DNA from: Pseudofabraea citricarpa
Taxonomy: Eukaryota > Ascomycota > Leotiomycetes > Helotiales > Dermateaceae
Reading direction: 5' to 3'
Assembly (NCBI GenBank): GCA_029641185.1
Contig: JAPWGK010000001.1
Coordinates: 2,740,501-2,804,500, forward strand
Length of the DNA: 64,000 nt
Shown here: one piece after another, positions 1 to 10,418 of the stretch
Layout: each line of letters begins with the position of its first letter
Position numbering within the stretch: position 1 is the first letter of the stretch
Position numbers and translations under genes: made by a program
The notes under the pieces: model-generated
Seen by the model: only the letters and a program-made list of their open reading frames with translations
Databases searched by the model: none
Told to the model about the DNA's origin: nothing

Positions 1-1047
1 CACAGCATCCTTGGTGAAGTCGGAGCCATAGCCTTCACCGAGAAAGTTGGTCTTCAAGAGAAGCAGCAATCCCGAGAAGTCTCCCTTGGCAAACAGAGCT
101 TGTCCCTCAGCCTTAGCACCCTCGGTGGTAGACTCAGTAACCTTCCACTTCTCACCTGTGGCCTTCTCCAACTCAGCAAGGATCTCGTTTTGAGTCGCGG
201 TGAACGAGTCAATGTAGATGAACTGGTTAGCAGTCTCAGTGGGCTTTGAGAGGACTGCGACAACAGCATTGCCGACTTGGCTGAGGTTTGAGGTGGAGAA
301 GGCTCGATTGCCGCCATCAAAGATTAGTGCTTCCTTGGTGTTGATGTTGAAGCCAATCAATCCCATTTGGATACCCTGGTACAGAATGAATTAGCAAGTC
401 ACCCCAATTCACTGGCAGTAGAAAGACTCACCCAGTCAAACATTGGTCCAGCAGGAATGGCGGTCCAGGTCAGGCCCTTAGACTCCTGTGCCTTCAAGTG
501 CTCGTTGATCTTGACCTTGAGGCCGAAGAAAGGGATCAAAGCGGTTGCCTTGGCGTTTTGAGAGTTGCTACCGTACTCGCTGGGGATGAATCGCTTCACA
601 CCTGCCTTGACACATGCATCGATGATCTTGGTTTCCTCTCCGAGGCCAGCGGCGCCGAGAGCGGAGACGACTGCATCTTGACCCTTGAAGGCAGCGACCA
701 AGCTACTCTCGGTGTAGTCGGACTTGATGACCTTGATGCCGGCGGCATAGGTGTTGGTTGACTCAGGGCGAGTAAGGACGGTGACAGTGAATTTGCCAGA
801 ATCGACGATGGCCTTGAAGATGGAAGCACCAATGCTGCCACTGGCCTAGCTCTGTGGTCAGCTTTGTGTAACATGGTGAATGTGAAGGGGGGGGAGGGGA
901 GAGAGAAGGAGGACAAGGATGAGAATGTGGAGGAGGGGGAAGAGGAGGAGGAAGAAGATGAGGAGGAAGATGAGGAGGAGAAGGTAAGCCGTGAGCATGC
1001 AGAGAACTTACACCAATCATCAAGACGTTCTCAATGGATTGCGACAT
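1..1047 (-). CDS. NmrA-like / isoflavone-reductase-like NAD(P)-binding protein (3' end outside window)
   Basis: Three exons on the minus strand: 1047-1012, 845-432 and 375-1, with GT-AG introns 846-1011 and 376-431; all phases match. The start MSQSIENVLMIG joins after intron 1 to ASGSIGASIF, forming the glycine-rich nucleotide-binding loop (G-A-S-G-S-I-G) of an atypical short-chain reductase. Later VSALGAAG and the FIPSEYG motif are typical of the NmrA/isoflavone reductase (PF05368/PF13460) family. About 275 residues are visible; the family is usually 300-320, so only the last few dozen are missing at the left edge. Such proteins are cytosolic NADPH-dependent reductases or redox sensors; the substrate cannot be told. 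Intron 1 is extremely pyrimidine-rich on the coding strand. The gene lies beside an oxygenase and a methyltransferase, so a tailoring role is possible but inferred. Confidence 0.88.
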
Positions 1048-1690
1048 CTTTGTGGAGGCGCGCGAGGTCTTTGAATCCTTTGTGCGATGTAGCAAACCTC
1101 GTAGTTTGTTCATGGGAAGACAAGTGTTTGGAAGTTAGAGAAGTCAAGGTAATATGAGATGGTGGAGGAAGTGGATGCGTAGATGATGGTGCAGGAGGAT
1201 GGTGGAGGAAGAAGAGGTTGAAAGTTGAAAGTTGGTGGTGGGAGTTAAGTAGCAAACAAACAAAGAAATGTTACGCGAGAGTCGAACTAGGGAAGTCGCA
1301 ATTAAGGGGGCAGCGATTAAGCGACACAACGTCAGGTGGTGAATTACTGTAACTGTCCTCGGATAACTCAGCTGACGGAATACAACCGCTTCGCTGCTGA
1401 CCGATCTGGCGGAACAAGTTATTGATTACATACTGGAGGTAAGGAGAGGCACGTTACACAACACACAGATGTGACAACGAGCAACGCGTTCATCCATCCA
1501 AGTTACGCATCATTACACTAATACGCTACGAGAAGCCGTCTCAGCTGTTGAGATCCTCTTCAGCACACGGAAAACGAGCGCATTAGGTAGGTGGATTTTG
1601 ATATTGCTCACAAGCCGACTAACTGCAGAATCACTGATAAACTAACATAAGAATTCTATTTCAAACGTCCTCCGCTCTAATTGCATCTTC
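1048..1690. other. Intergenic region, no gene seen
   Basis: Lies between the NmrA-like start and the oxygenase stop. It holds a purine-rich GGTGGAGGAAG-type simple-sequence stretch (about 1155-1240), probably promoter or 5' UTR of the NmrA-like gene. I saw no supported coding region. Confidence 0.5.
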
Positions 1691-2902
1691 TCACTGCTCT
1701 CTATTATCAACTTCCATGCTACCCTCTATTGCGCTCGTCAAAACCCACTGCTTCTCTCTGTCATGGGTCTTCGCCCTCAGGACACTGAACTTCTTATGGA
1801 GCCATGCAGCGCTTGTAAGAACTTCTGCTGTTGGATTGGGCATGGCTGGAATCAAGGGGCTGTGAAGACCAGTCAGTAAGGTATCTTTCTCTGCCCGCTG
1901 CAAATAGGCAAAAGAATATCGAGTCGACATAGCTTGGTGAGGAGGTGGTGCGACGCGATGCAGACTCGAGTGCAGAAGACCGTTGGTCATCATCGACATG
2001 GCATCACCGATATTCACAATCGCATGTCCAGATTTCGGCTCGACAAATTCCCATTCGTTGGCCCCTTTCATCCAAACCTGAAGTCCAGGCTGTTTAGTAA
2101 ACAGGATGGTCAAGCTGCCCAGATCCGTGTGCGGGGTTTGAGGGGCCCCGCGCTCATGGGAAGCCTGTGAATGGTACTTTAGCAGACGGAGAAGACAAGG
2201 TGATGGTTGATCTGCTTTGTGGAAATCTTCAAATCGCCCGCCAGCTGGGAGATCCAGGGCTCGTGAAAGACCGGCATGGATAGCTAGGGTGGCATCTCTC
2301 ATTACACGCATGGATTCATCGAACAATGGCATATTCTCGTCGAAGAGTGGAGGACGGCGGAATGGCTCGTCTCCCAGACCGAGAACACCATCCTTCGGCA
2401 CCTAGAAGTTATCAGCACACTCACGGACAACAATATATGGCCAGTCTTGGATGGTTACCGCATAACTTTCAAACCCATCTCTGCCACCATTTACTCCTTG
2501 AGAAGTATGAGCTAGTGCGTCATTCGACGACTCTTTCGTGTACATACCTCCAACATTTCTTCCTTTTGGCTTATAGCTTGCTTGTGTCAGCAGAACCCAT
2601 CAAAGTGCGCCTGGAAAAGCATACCCATTCAATTTCAAGTAGCCCATTTCGTCAACATCATATTTCATGAGCTCCTCCTGGGGAAGGCTGAAGAGTTTTT
2701 CCTCGAAGTCATATATTCCATCAACGAGACGCAGGAAAGTCTCGCCGTCTGGGATTGTGCGAAAGTCGAGATAGAAGAAGCCATATTGCTTTGCTGCGTT
2801 GAAGAGTTTAGTAATCTCTCCAGGTTCTTGAACTAAGAGCGCTTGGAGATCAATCGTTGGAAGATTTCCGCTTTCAACATAAGAATGAGTTGGAGAAGCC
2901 AT
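1691..2902 (-). CDS. 2-oxoglutarate/Fe(II)-dependent oxygenase, isopenicillin N synthase-like
   Basis: Three exons: 2902-2625, 2576-2459 and 2401-1691, with introns of 48 and 57 nt; joined length 368 residues, normal for the IPNS/flavanone-hydroxylase-like family. The start is the ATG at 2902 (MASPTHSYVES). The N-terminal DIOX_N part contains NLPTIDLQ. The C-terminal 2OG-FeII_Oxy domain shows the iron triad H-x-D (PHTDLGS, near residues 223-225) and a distal His (SLHRV, near 280), and the R-x-S co-substrate motif (RYSFAYL, near 293). These motifs indicate a soluble oxygenase performing hydroxylation, desaturation or ring closure; the substrate is unknown. Its neighbours are an NmrA-like reductase and an O-methyltransferase, which fits a tailoring role in a small metabolite pathway (inference). 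Confidence 0.93.
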
Positions 2903-4035
2903 ATTGAATTGTTGACTTTTGTTGAAGTTCAACAGTCAATGAACTCCGTCAGGTTTGAGTAATAATAAGAGGATAGGGGAATAGTTGGTCTTTCAACCTT
3001 ACAGGGTCTTATCTTCACGCCCACCCGCCCAAGCCAATTATATTCGACTTTGAAACCATTTAACCGGGGTCAGAGTTATATTACCTAGTTGGTAGGTTTA
3101 GTGGACTAGGCTACTCCATATGACCTTGATAACATGATGTTAGTCGAAACATTCTATCGTAAGAGGTACTGGAATAAGCCTTGGTAGCGGCTTATTGGAT
3201 TTCTGGCTTTTGAGATAACCAATTCCTGCGGTGTTCTAGACTCAGCTTGGTTCCAGAACACAGCTTACGGCGTTTGTTGTGTTCAGCAAGACAGCATTAT
3301 TTGCGAATCGTATCATTCTGCACATGAGATCATTCCTGTGCAGCCTTCCTAATGCATTTAGGCTTTCTACATGGTTCCGTTTTACTGCGGCGTTGGCATT
3401 GGCATTCCTGAAGAGACTGACATAAAAGATAACGATTTTGGCCTGGAGTGATTAATTGGCCAGAGAGCAGTCAGAGCTGACGGCGTGGCCGAGAGAGTTG
3501 TTTTCCATGTAACCACGAGGACTGCTTGGAGAGGTATGACAAAACTCAACTCGTGGAAACACGTCAAAGAACAAGACAAACAGCTTATGGTTACATTTTA
3601 GTCTTAGGTCTTCACCCCGATGAAGTCTAGACTAATATTAGATTGATCACCTCGCATAGACTTGCATTTCAGCCTCATCACATGAAAGGAGTTGAGGCAA
3701 TAGGTAACGTCTTGCCAAATATCTGATGTTACTCGAAATATCTTGTACAAGAATGTCATCAAGAATTTATGAGCTTCTCAGGTGTAACAAGTCTGGTGCA
3801 ACTGATCTAACTTGGTTCTGTCATACATAGACGGAAGAAATCTGTGCTCATTTTAACCACGTTATCTCCCACAGGATTTGCAACGCCCACATCGTACCAG
3901 TATCTGAACATCCATGGTTGTTTTAGAACTTCAAGGACGGCGTTACATGTCACATCTCATTCACAGATCTATCCATTCATTGCCTTTTTTCTCCTTTTCC
4001 TTGACTTCCAGGGGGCTTCTATAGCAGCATCAACA
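2903..4035. other. Divergent intergenic region, no gene seen
   Basis: About 1.1 kb between the divergently transcribed oxygenase and O-methyltransferase, so it must contain both promoters. I found no convincing coding region, TATA box or extended repeat. Confidence 0.5.
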
Positions 4036-5420
4036 ATGGCTACTAACACTGATGATATCCTCTTCCTCTTGGAGGCTCTCAGAGTCGCTGCAAAGCCACT
4101 GACAGAGGCTCACCAGATATCCGAGAAGCAGCGGCAGGATATTGTTCTGGCGGCAGAAAAGCTCGCTATTGCAGCCAGAGAACCAGACGAGAACGTATAT
4201 CATATTGCAACACAGGTAACAATATTTATCGACGAGAGGAAGCTTTATCTAAGGTTCATGACAGATCGCTCGGAATGCTGCTGTTCGCAGTGCCATTGCG
4301 ATGGGCGCGTTTGAGAACATACCCAGTGATGGCACAAGCATCGACGCCGACACGATGGCAGCGAAGATGCAGGTGAACAAAGAGCTACTTGGTAGGCTGT
4401 GCATTCTATGCTCGGAGGAAACGTGTAGCTAATATGTCATAGTGCGCATCCTTCGGGCGTGTTGCAGCACCCATGTATTTGTTGAGACCAGCCATGAGAC
4501 ATACAAGCACAATACCCTCTCGCGAGCTTTCCTGAACCCGCAAAACCGCGATATGATGGCGCAGATGTACGACTTCACCTGCAAGGGAGTCTTTGCGCTG
4601 CCAGAGTACGGCATCAAGACTGGATGGCAAAGCAGTGGCACGTACGAAGACGGCCCTTTCCAGCTGGGAGCGAGAACCAGCCTTGGGTTCTGGGAATACC
4701 TGGACGAGGATCCAGAGCGCATGAGGCTCTTCAACTCTGGCATGCGTTCCCTGACTACCATCGGGAAGGGCAGAAAGTCCGGTGCGTACCCGTTTGGAAC
4801 CGAGCTGGATGACGGTGCGATACAAAGCAGCGATGTGTTGATCGTTGACGTTGGTGGAGGACGTGGCCAGTCATTAGAGGCCATCAAAAACGACCATCCA
4901 AACCTCAGAGGGAGGTTTATCTTACAGGACCTTCCCCGTGTCATTGAGGATGCGAAGGCCAATGGATTGCCATCCTTCATCGAACCACATACGGGGTCAT
5001 TCTTCGAGCCACAAGCAATCAAAGGTAATAAAAAAAAGCAGCCCCTTCTCTCCCTCTTAGCCCTTTAACTAAGCCATACATACATACTTAACTACTTCTT
5101 GTCCAGGCGCCCGAGTCTACTACTTCCGCAGAATCTTTCACGACTGGGACGACTGCAAAGCGCAAGAGATCCTGGTACACACGAGACAGGCTATGACTGC
5201 GCACTCTCGCATTCTCATCTCCGACATGGTCCTGCCAAATATGTACGCCCCGAGGGTTATGGCGCTGCAGGATCTGAACATGATGAGCTTCGGGGGCATG
5301 GAACGGACTGAGAAGCAGTGGATCGGATTGATTCAAGCCTCGGGACTTTGCATCGAGAAGATTTGGCGCGCCGATGATGCGAAACATGCCGTCATTGAAG
5401 TTGTGCTTCCCCTAAACTGA
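4036..5420 (+). CDS. SAM-dependent O-methyltransferase (plant caffeate-OMT-like, PF00891)
   Basis: Four exons: 4036-4215, 4265-4391, 4443-5024 and 5107-5420, giving 400 residues, typical of fungal O-methyltransferases. The N-terminal third is a helical dimerisation/winged-helix region; the SAM-binding glycine loop is VDVGGGRGQ (near residue 237). The FILQDLP segment follows, and the catalytic-base region RRIFHDWDD (His near 307) matches the family's His-Asp arrangement. The protein transfers methyl from S-adenosylmethionine to a hydroxyl of a small molecule, in the cytosol; the acceptor is unknown. The start is the ATG in CAACAATGGCT. It is divergent from the oxygenase and convergent with the Zn2Cys6 regulator, and probably belongs to the same tailoring group. 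Confidence 0.95.
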
Positions 5421-5753
5421 GGCTTGAATGCATACTTTGAAGGAGAAATATTAAGAAATATTCCTAAGAGGGAGGACTAAAGAACTGGCGTTTATTATTC
5501 GCAATCCTTTAGTAATAACTACAGAATAACGATATTTCCAATATATGAGTATAATAGATGAGTTACATCTTTTGTTCTATTGAATGGCGGCTGAGAATGG
5601 TCATATGACCCCATATGACCTTTCTGTTCTATTCAATCTATCACAAAAGCCTTGTAGAACCCGAACTCTTACGTTTTCACCCCAGCCAGAAGACGTGGGG
5701 TCAATAAAGAGACACTTTACTAGGGATCAGCCAGGGTTTAAGATGCTGTCCTG
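5421..5753. other. Convergent 3' intergenic region with a short palindrome
   Basis: An AT-rich space between the 3' ends of the methyltransferase and the regulator. At 5599-5610 there is a perfect 12-bp palindrome, GGTCATATGACC, directly followed by a half copy, CCATATGACC. Function is unknown; it may be chance. Confidence 0.4.
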
Positions 5754-6170
5754 TTAGCTGGTTGCTGTGAATTCATCTTCCCATGAGAGGGCATTTGCTA
5801 CATTAGAGTCTGTGAGCCAAGAGTCCCACTGATCCCAGGTGATGTTGTTCATAGCACCATCGTCCATATCGTAATCTTGACTGAGTATGAAATCCATAGA
5901 CAGGTTTGCGTTATTTCTATCGCTGACTTGGCCGTCATCAACCCCGTGAGTAAACTGAAATGGATCCGTTTCAAGTGAAGCAAGGGGGCTACTAGGAACA
6001 AGACCTGGAAGTGGCAGTGTAGAGTCTGGAGCGTCGCTTGACTTATCGGCATTCAATCTGGGCCTCGGATCATTGTTGAAAGAATCTGCCTGACCATCGC
6101 TAACTATATTCTCAGGCTGATCTTTCTTGGTATATCTTTCGTGTCTTCTGGCTTTGATGACCTCACGCTG
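5754..6170 (-). other. In-frame continuation of the Zn2Cys6 regulator after its stop codon
   Basis: After the TAA at 6171-6173 the same frame stays open for 138 codons. It begins QREVIKARRHERYTKK (basic) and ends with an acidic, aromatic tail (ITWDQWDSWLTD...ALSWEDEF) resembling the C-terminal activation region of fungal regulators. I infer that it was, or is, the last part of the upstream gene: one base change (CAA to TAA) would explain the interruption. Alternatives are stop-codon readthrough, a sequencing error, or a 33-nt intron, which would be unusually short. Confidence 0.6.
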
Positions 6171-8346
6171 TTAACATAGCTGGACGATGAAGTGCGGTAC
6201 CGGTAGAGGATGTGCGTTCCCGTTCTGTAATGCAGCTTCACGGTTGGCGTATGCTTTTAAGCAGAGACTTCCCACGGCTACATGTGTAGGTTTCCTCATA
6301 TCCAAAGCCAAGTCTGGGTTATTGGCATATGTATTACTGATATGTTTCCAAGCTTTGTCTGCATCAGGGCTGAGAGGATTGGCTCGCAGGGTATCGAGGA
6401 CGTGAATGATAGCGTGCCATTGCTGAAAATACGGTGCATGCCACGCGTACTGCTTCAGCTGCGGATTCGACTGCACCATGTTATGCTGCTCGAGAAGCTT
6501 GATGCATATCTCCCAGACGAATCGCCGCTCGGATAGCGGTGTCTCTCCTCTGCTGGCCCACCTGCGTGGGTGGTGCGTCATGAACCGGATGATGTTTATG
6601 GCACAACGCGCCATTAGCATTGCCATGAGATGCAGAGGCTGCGAAGGGTCACAGTAGCGTAAATATTTAGTCTCGAGAAGTTCTTCAATCTCTCTAGAAA
6701 AGTCTTCTATCTCGGCGGTGTCGCTTCCTGGCTTTTGAGCATCCCCTGGATTGGAAGGATTTCCTTGCTGGCGGAGTTTTGGCACACGGCTCGCAGCATA
6801 GTTGAGGAGCTCGCATTTCAAGGAAACAAAGACGACGTCTGTTAGCTTGTTCGACTCGGATACCAGAGAAGCCATGCCTGGATAGAGCTGGTCGTCATTG
6901 ATGTTGGTGGGCCACTTGGTGCACTCGGCACCGGTTTGAAGGTCTTGAAACTTGCCGATGCCACAAAGCTCAGCGGTTCGAAAGTCATGCATCTTCAGCT
7001 GCCACCAAATACGTCGCCTCATCTCGGTCTCAAAAGGAGGCAGACCTAGATAGACCCCATCGCGCTCAAGTCCCATGCCTTGTGCGATACGAACAGCCAC
7101 GCCTGTTAGAGACCAAATGGCACGAGGCTCGTAGAAATCTCGCACCGCAAGAAGATGAATAACCATTGCTTGAAGAACAATAAGGCTAGTTGTTCCCATA
7201 AATTTGGCGCTTGATAATGCTGATTTTGTCGCCGATGTATATCGTGACAGCAGGACTTTACGGGGTTCACACAGTTTTTGTTTGCACTCATCATCCGTCA
7301 GCGACATAACGGCTGCGCTGTAAATGGCAAACATAAGTGCTTCAAAACTCCGTGGTATAGCCTCGATATTTCTTGTAGCTTTCTCAATTGCCGCTTGAAA
7401 TGTAGGAACGTGTACGACCTTTGTCAGTGGGTCAATATTCTCTACGAAGATTTGCCATAACTGATGTATGCCTTCTGGACGTGGATGACGAGACTTGGTG
7501 TTAAGTCTTACTTGGTTGCCGAGGACGAAGCCAAAGTCATCATCGGATGCTTCTGTGTCATTTGTATCATCTGGAGAGTCACCTAGAGCATCCTCGGGAT
7601 CGTGGAACTAAATATGCTATCAGCGCTTTTTCTCACACGAACTCTCTAATTAAACATATGAATCAGGTCAAGTAACTCACCTCTTCTACCATTCTTGTCC
7701 ATAATACACTGGAAAACAAATCAGCAAATCTATATGTAAACTTCGACTGAGCTTACTTGTCGATAATTTTGAAGCGGCCCGGACCCTGTATCAGTTGTGC
7801 CTGATTAATAGATTTCCTTGATTGAGACTCAATGGGCTGAGGGATTTGCAACTGGGGCTCATTTGGAACCACTGCTATAGTGTGACTGGATGAACGACGT
7901 TCTTCCGAGTCGAGAGCGTATTCTAAGTTGTTTGGGTTAATGCCCTTCTCTCGAAGTATTGCTTCATAGTGTCTGAGTCGGTCGGTTAGAATCTGATTGT
8001 TGGGACGTTTATGCTTGTATCGAGGTCGGTGCGAGGGGTTAAAGACGCAGTTAACGTTATGTCTAGAACATGCGCTACAGGGTGTCTTTCGATCACACCT
8101 TTGCTAGTAGGTCAGCAAATATATAAGACTGGCCGTATAGTAACGAGAGATACAACTTGGTATCTTTGCTATGGTCGAACAAGCCATATAGTAGAATATT
8201 AAGCACATATCAATTAATTTGTGCAAATTATTGCAACAGTATGAACAGTAGGATTCAACATACTTGACTTTGCGGTCAGCACATCGTATGCAGGAATAGG
8301 TAGGTCTGGTGGGAATGCTTAACGAACAGGGTGCTGTGGTCGCCAT
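6171..8346 (-). CDS. Zn2Cys6 transcription factor with Fungal_trans domain, ending at a suspect in-frame TAA
   Basis: Four exons: 8346-8264, 8098-7757, 7708-7681 and 7607-6171, giving 629 residues to the TAA. The DNA-binding cluster is split by intron 1 and reads C-x2-C-x6-C-x5-C-x2-C-x6-C (Cys 19, 22, 29, 35, 38, 45: CIRCADRKVKC then DRKTPCSACSRHNVNC). A short linker with a coiled-coil-like LTDRLRHYEAILREKG follows. The middle homology region (PF04082) includes MRRRIWWQLKMHD. This is a nuclear regulator, probably of neighbouring metabolic genes. It is divergent from the FAD monooxygenase, and the shared promoter carries two identical CGG-containing palindromes. The stop is suspect because the frame continues for 138 codons with a plausible activation domain. 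Confidence 0.9.
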
Positions 8347-8555
8347 CGCCTCCCAACGTAGGACTACACACAAGCAAATGACTTGCAGTGATTAAACGTT
8401 TACGACTTCAACAACAGTTCGTAATGCAATATCGTTGGTGAAGAGTACACGGTGGTATTTTTGTGACGTGGAAGATGTCCGACACGCTGCGATAGACGAC
8501 ACTGAATGCCGTCATCCATTCGGTTCATTTGTGTGGCTTCTGATTGGTGGCCCTA

Positions 8556-8567
8556 GTCGGGCCCGAC
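8556..8567. promoter_or_regulatory. 12-bp palindrome, copy 1 (candidate Zn2Cys6 operator)
   Basis: The sequence GTCGGGCCCGAC is a perfect palindrome containing the CGG and CCG half-sites that Zn2Cys6 dimers commonly bind. It is 211 bp upstream of the regulator start. Operator function is inferred. Confidence 0.4.
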
Positions 8568-8916
8568 GACGTCCGAGCTTGTTGAAGTAGCTCGGTAATT
8601 AGAGTATCCTTCGAGAATCGACATGTTGTCTATAGTAATCTAAGCCAATCCCAAGGGAACAATAGATATTAATAGGATTTATATTAGAATTATAACGTAT
8701 GGAATTTCTCGTATAACCAGTGGAGAGTTAAGAATTCATTCCACATATGTTTACTTATGTACCTAGTTCTGAAGACGTTTGAGTATTTCCTTTTTCGTTC
8801 GCCAATAACTGGAGAGCTCGACTCTTTCTAAATATATAACTATTATAGTGGCTTGCGATCTAGGCGTCTGGGATTGGGAGTTCGTCGAGCTGGAAAAAAC
8901 CACAGCTACTAAGCGA

Positions 8917-8928
8917 GTCGGGCCCGAC
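8917..8928. promoter_or_regulatory. 12-bp palindrome, copy 2 (candidate Zn2Cys6 operator)
   Basis: An identical GTCGGGCCCGAC copy, 361 bp from copy 1 and about 250 bp upstream of the FAD monooxygenase start. Two identical perfect palindromes in one short promoter suggest a shared regulatory site; this is not proven. Confidence 0.4.
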
Positions 8929-9179
8929 AAGCACAGCTCGGGTGTTCTTAACAACCCGAACTCTCGTACTTCGTTATTATAAGTACCTAAGCTTTTGTAC
9001 TTCCTTTTTAAATTGTGAGAACTATTGTCTAGAGATTAACTTTCGCAAACAAGATCTTCCGACCTCAAGCCGCTAAATTCATACAACTACAATCGTCTCG
9101 CCCAACATTCAGCCAGAACATTTTACTCAGATCGTTCATCACATAAAGAAAGCACTCTCAGCACCAATCACTGTCAACT

Positions 9180-10418
9180 ATGCCTATTAAACCAAGGATC
9201 GCTATTGTTGGTGGAGGACCTGCTGGGCTCACAATGGGTTTCCTGCTCCACAAGTATAAAATTCCGTTCACCATTTTTGAGTCTCGTCAGAAGCCCAGCA
9301 AGGAAGAGCTCGCTAAGCCATCCGGGATGCTTGACCTCCATGAAGATTCTGGGCTTGCTGTCATCAAGGAGTGTGGTTTGTATGATGATTTCATACCGCT
9401 CACAGGAGAATGTACCGAAGACTTCGTAGTTGCAGAGAGGAATGGGAATGTTCTCTACAAGATGACAGGAGGGGGTAAACGTCCTGAAATCTCGCGCAAT
9501 AATTTGACCAAGCTCCTGCTTAAAAATATTCCAACGGAGAGCATTAAATGGAACCATAGACTCCTATCTGCTAGTAGGCCAGTCAAAGGCAGCCACACCG
9601 AGACCGAGCTCGATTTTGGTACTCGCGAGAAGCAGGCATTCGACTTAGTGGTTGGCGCGGACGGTGCCTGGTCTAGAGTCCGCAAGCTCCTTACGGACAC
9701 AAAACCGCATTATACCGGCATGCAGAACATCACCCTCACGATCACAGGGATAAGTAAAAAGTACCCGCATCTAGCCCAACTTGTCGGGACAGGAAGTTTC
9801 AGCTCGCTGGGAAACAAGCAGGCAGTGATATCGCAGCGAGGATCTAGCGACTCGTCCAGAATTTACCTCTGGCTCACACACCCCGACGAGAATTTTGCCG
9901 TTAACTCCGATCTTGATGGCAAGCCAGCTACAAGTGCTAAAGACAAACTCCTTGACGATGATGCGCTCCTGGGAACCTTTGGCGCCTTGATAAAGGAATT
10001 GGTGGTCACCGCTTGTGATGAGGAATCGGCAGACAACCCGGGCGCGGGCCTAGACATTAGACCACTCTACAAGCTCCCCCATGGAAGCATCTGGGAGCAC
10101 AAAGCTGGCGTAACGCTTGTCGGTGATGCGGCTCATCTGATGTTGCCAAACGGAGAGGGCGTCAACTCGGCCATGTTTGACTCCCTTTTGTTGTCCAAAG
10201 CCATTCTCAAGGCATACGAGACAGCTAGGGAAGATCCTGACTCGTTTCAAAGCATATTTGACCCGTTACTGAAGGACTTTGAGACGGCGTTGGTGGAACG
10301 AGCACAGGAAATAGGCAACGAGACAGATGGTCTGATCGGGAAAATGTTTGGATCCGACGACGCAGCATACGATATGGCTGAGTTTCTCCGAAGCGCCATG
10401 GAGGACCGTCAGGAGTAA
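9180..10418 (+). CDS. FAD-dependent monooxygenase, TetX / aromatic hydroxylase-like (PF01494)
   Basis: A single exon encoding 412 residues. The N-terminal Rossmann dinucleotide motif is IVGGGPAGL (residues 9-17) with the following acidic ESR. The DG motif is VGADGAWSRVRK and the second FAD/ribityl motif is LVGDAAHLMLPNGEG (near residue 313), where group A flavoprotein hydroxylases carry GD(A)AH...P..G.G. The order and length match TetX-like hydroxylases, which use NAD(P)H and O2 to hydroxylate or epoxidise aromatic or polyketide substrates. No signal peptide or membrane anchor is seen. The gene is divergent from the Zn2Cys6 regulator, which probably controls it (inference from position and shared palindromes). 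Confidence 0.95.
   Translation: MPIKPRIAIVGGGPAGLTMGFLLHKYKIPFTIFESRQKPSKEELAKPSGMLDLHEDSGLAVIKECGLYDDFIPLTGECTEDFVVAERNGNVLYKMTGGGKRPEISRNNLTKLLLKNIPTESIKWNHRLLSASRPVKGSHTETELDFGTREKQAFDLVVGADGAWSRVRKLLTDTKPHYTGMQNITLTITGISKKYPHLAQLVGTGSFSSLGNKQAVISQRGSSDSSRIYLWLTHPDENFAVNSDLDGKPATSAKDKLLDDDALLGTFGALIKELVVTACDEESADNPGAGLDIRPLYKLPHGSIWEHKAGVTLVGDAAHLMLPNGEGVNSAMFDSLLLSKAILKAYETAREDPDSFQSIFDPLLKDFETALVERAQEIGNETDGLIGKMFGSDDAAYDMAEFLRSAMEDRQE

Larger units (their letters stand above)
8347..9179. other. Divergent promoter region of regulator and FAD monooxygenase
   Basis: An 833-bp intergenic region between the regulator start (8346) and the monooxygenase start (9180). It holds two copies of one 12-bp palindrome, listed separately. 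I saw no supported gene here. Confidence 0.55.

Noticed and set aside
846..1157. Plus-strand acidic open frame rich in Glu/Asp
   Set aside because: It is the complement of a pyrimidine-rich intron and promoter of the NmrA-like gene; low complexity with no start context or domain.
1260..1335. Possible minus-strand tRNA (GTTCGACTC loop-like motif)
   Set aside because: The flanking bases do not form a T stem or an acceptor stem.
6171..6203. 33-nt intron (GTACCG...AACAG) that would remove the TAA in the regulator
   Set aside because: Far shorter than the other introns here and it would delete the well-formed VPHFIVQLC segment; a nonsense change is simpler.
8763..8954. Short minus-strand open frame in the divergent promoter
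   Set aside because: No recognisable content, and it overlaps the putative operator palindrome.
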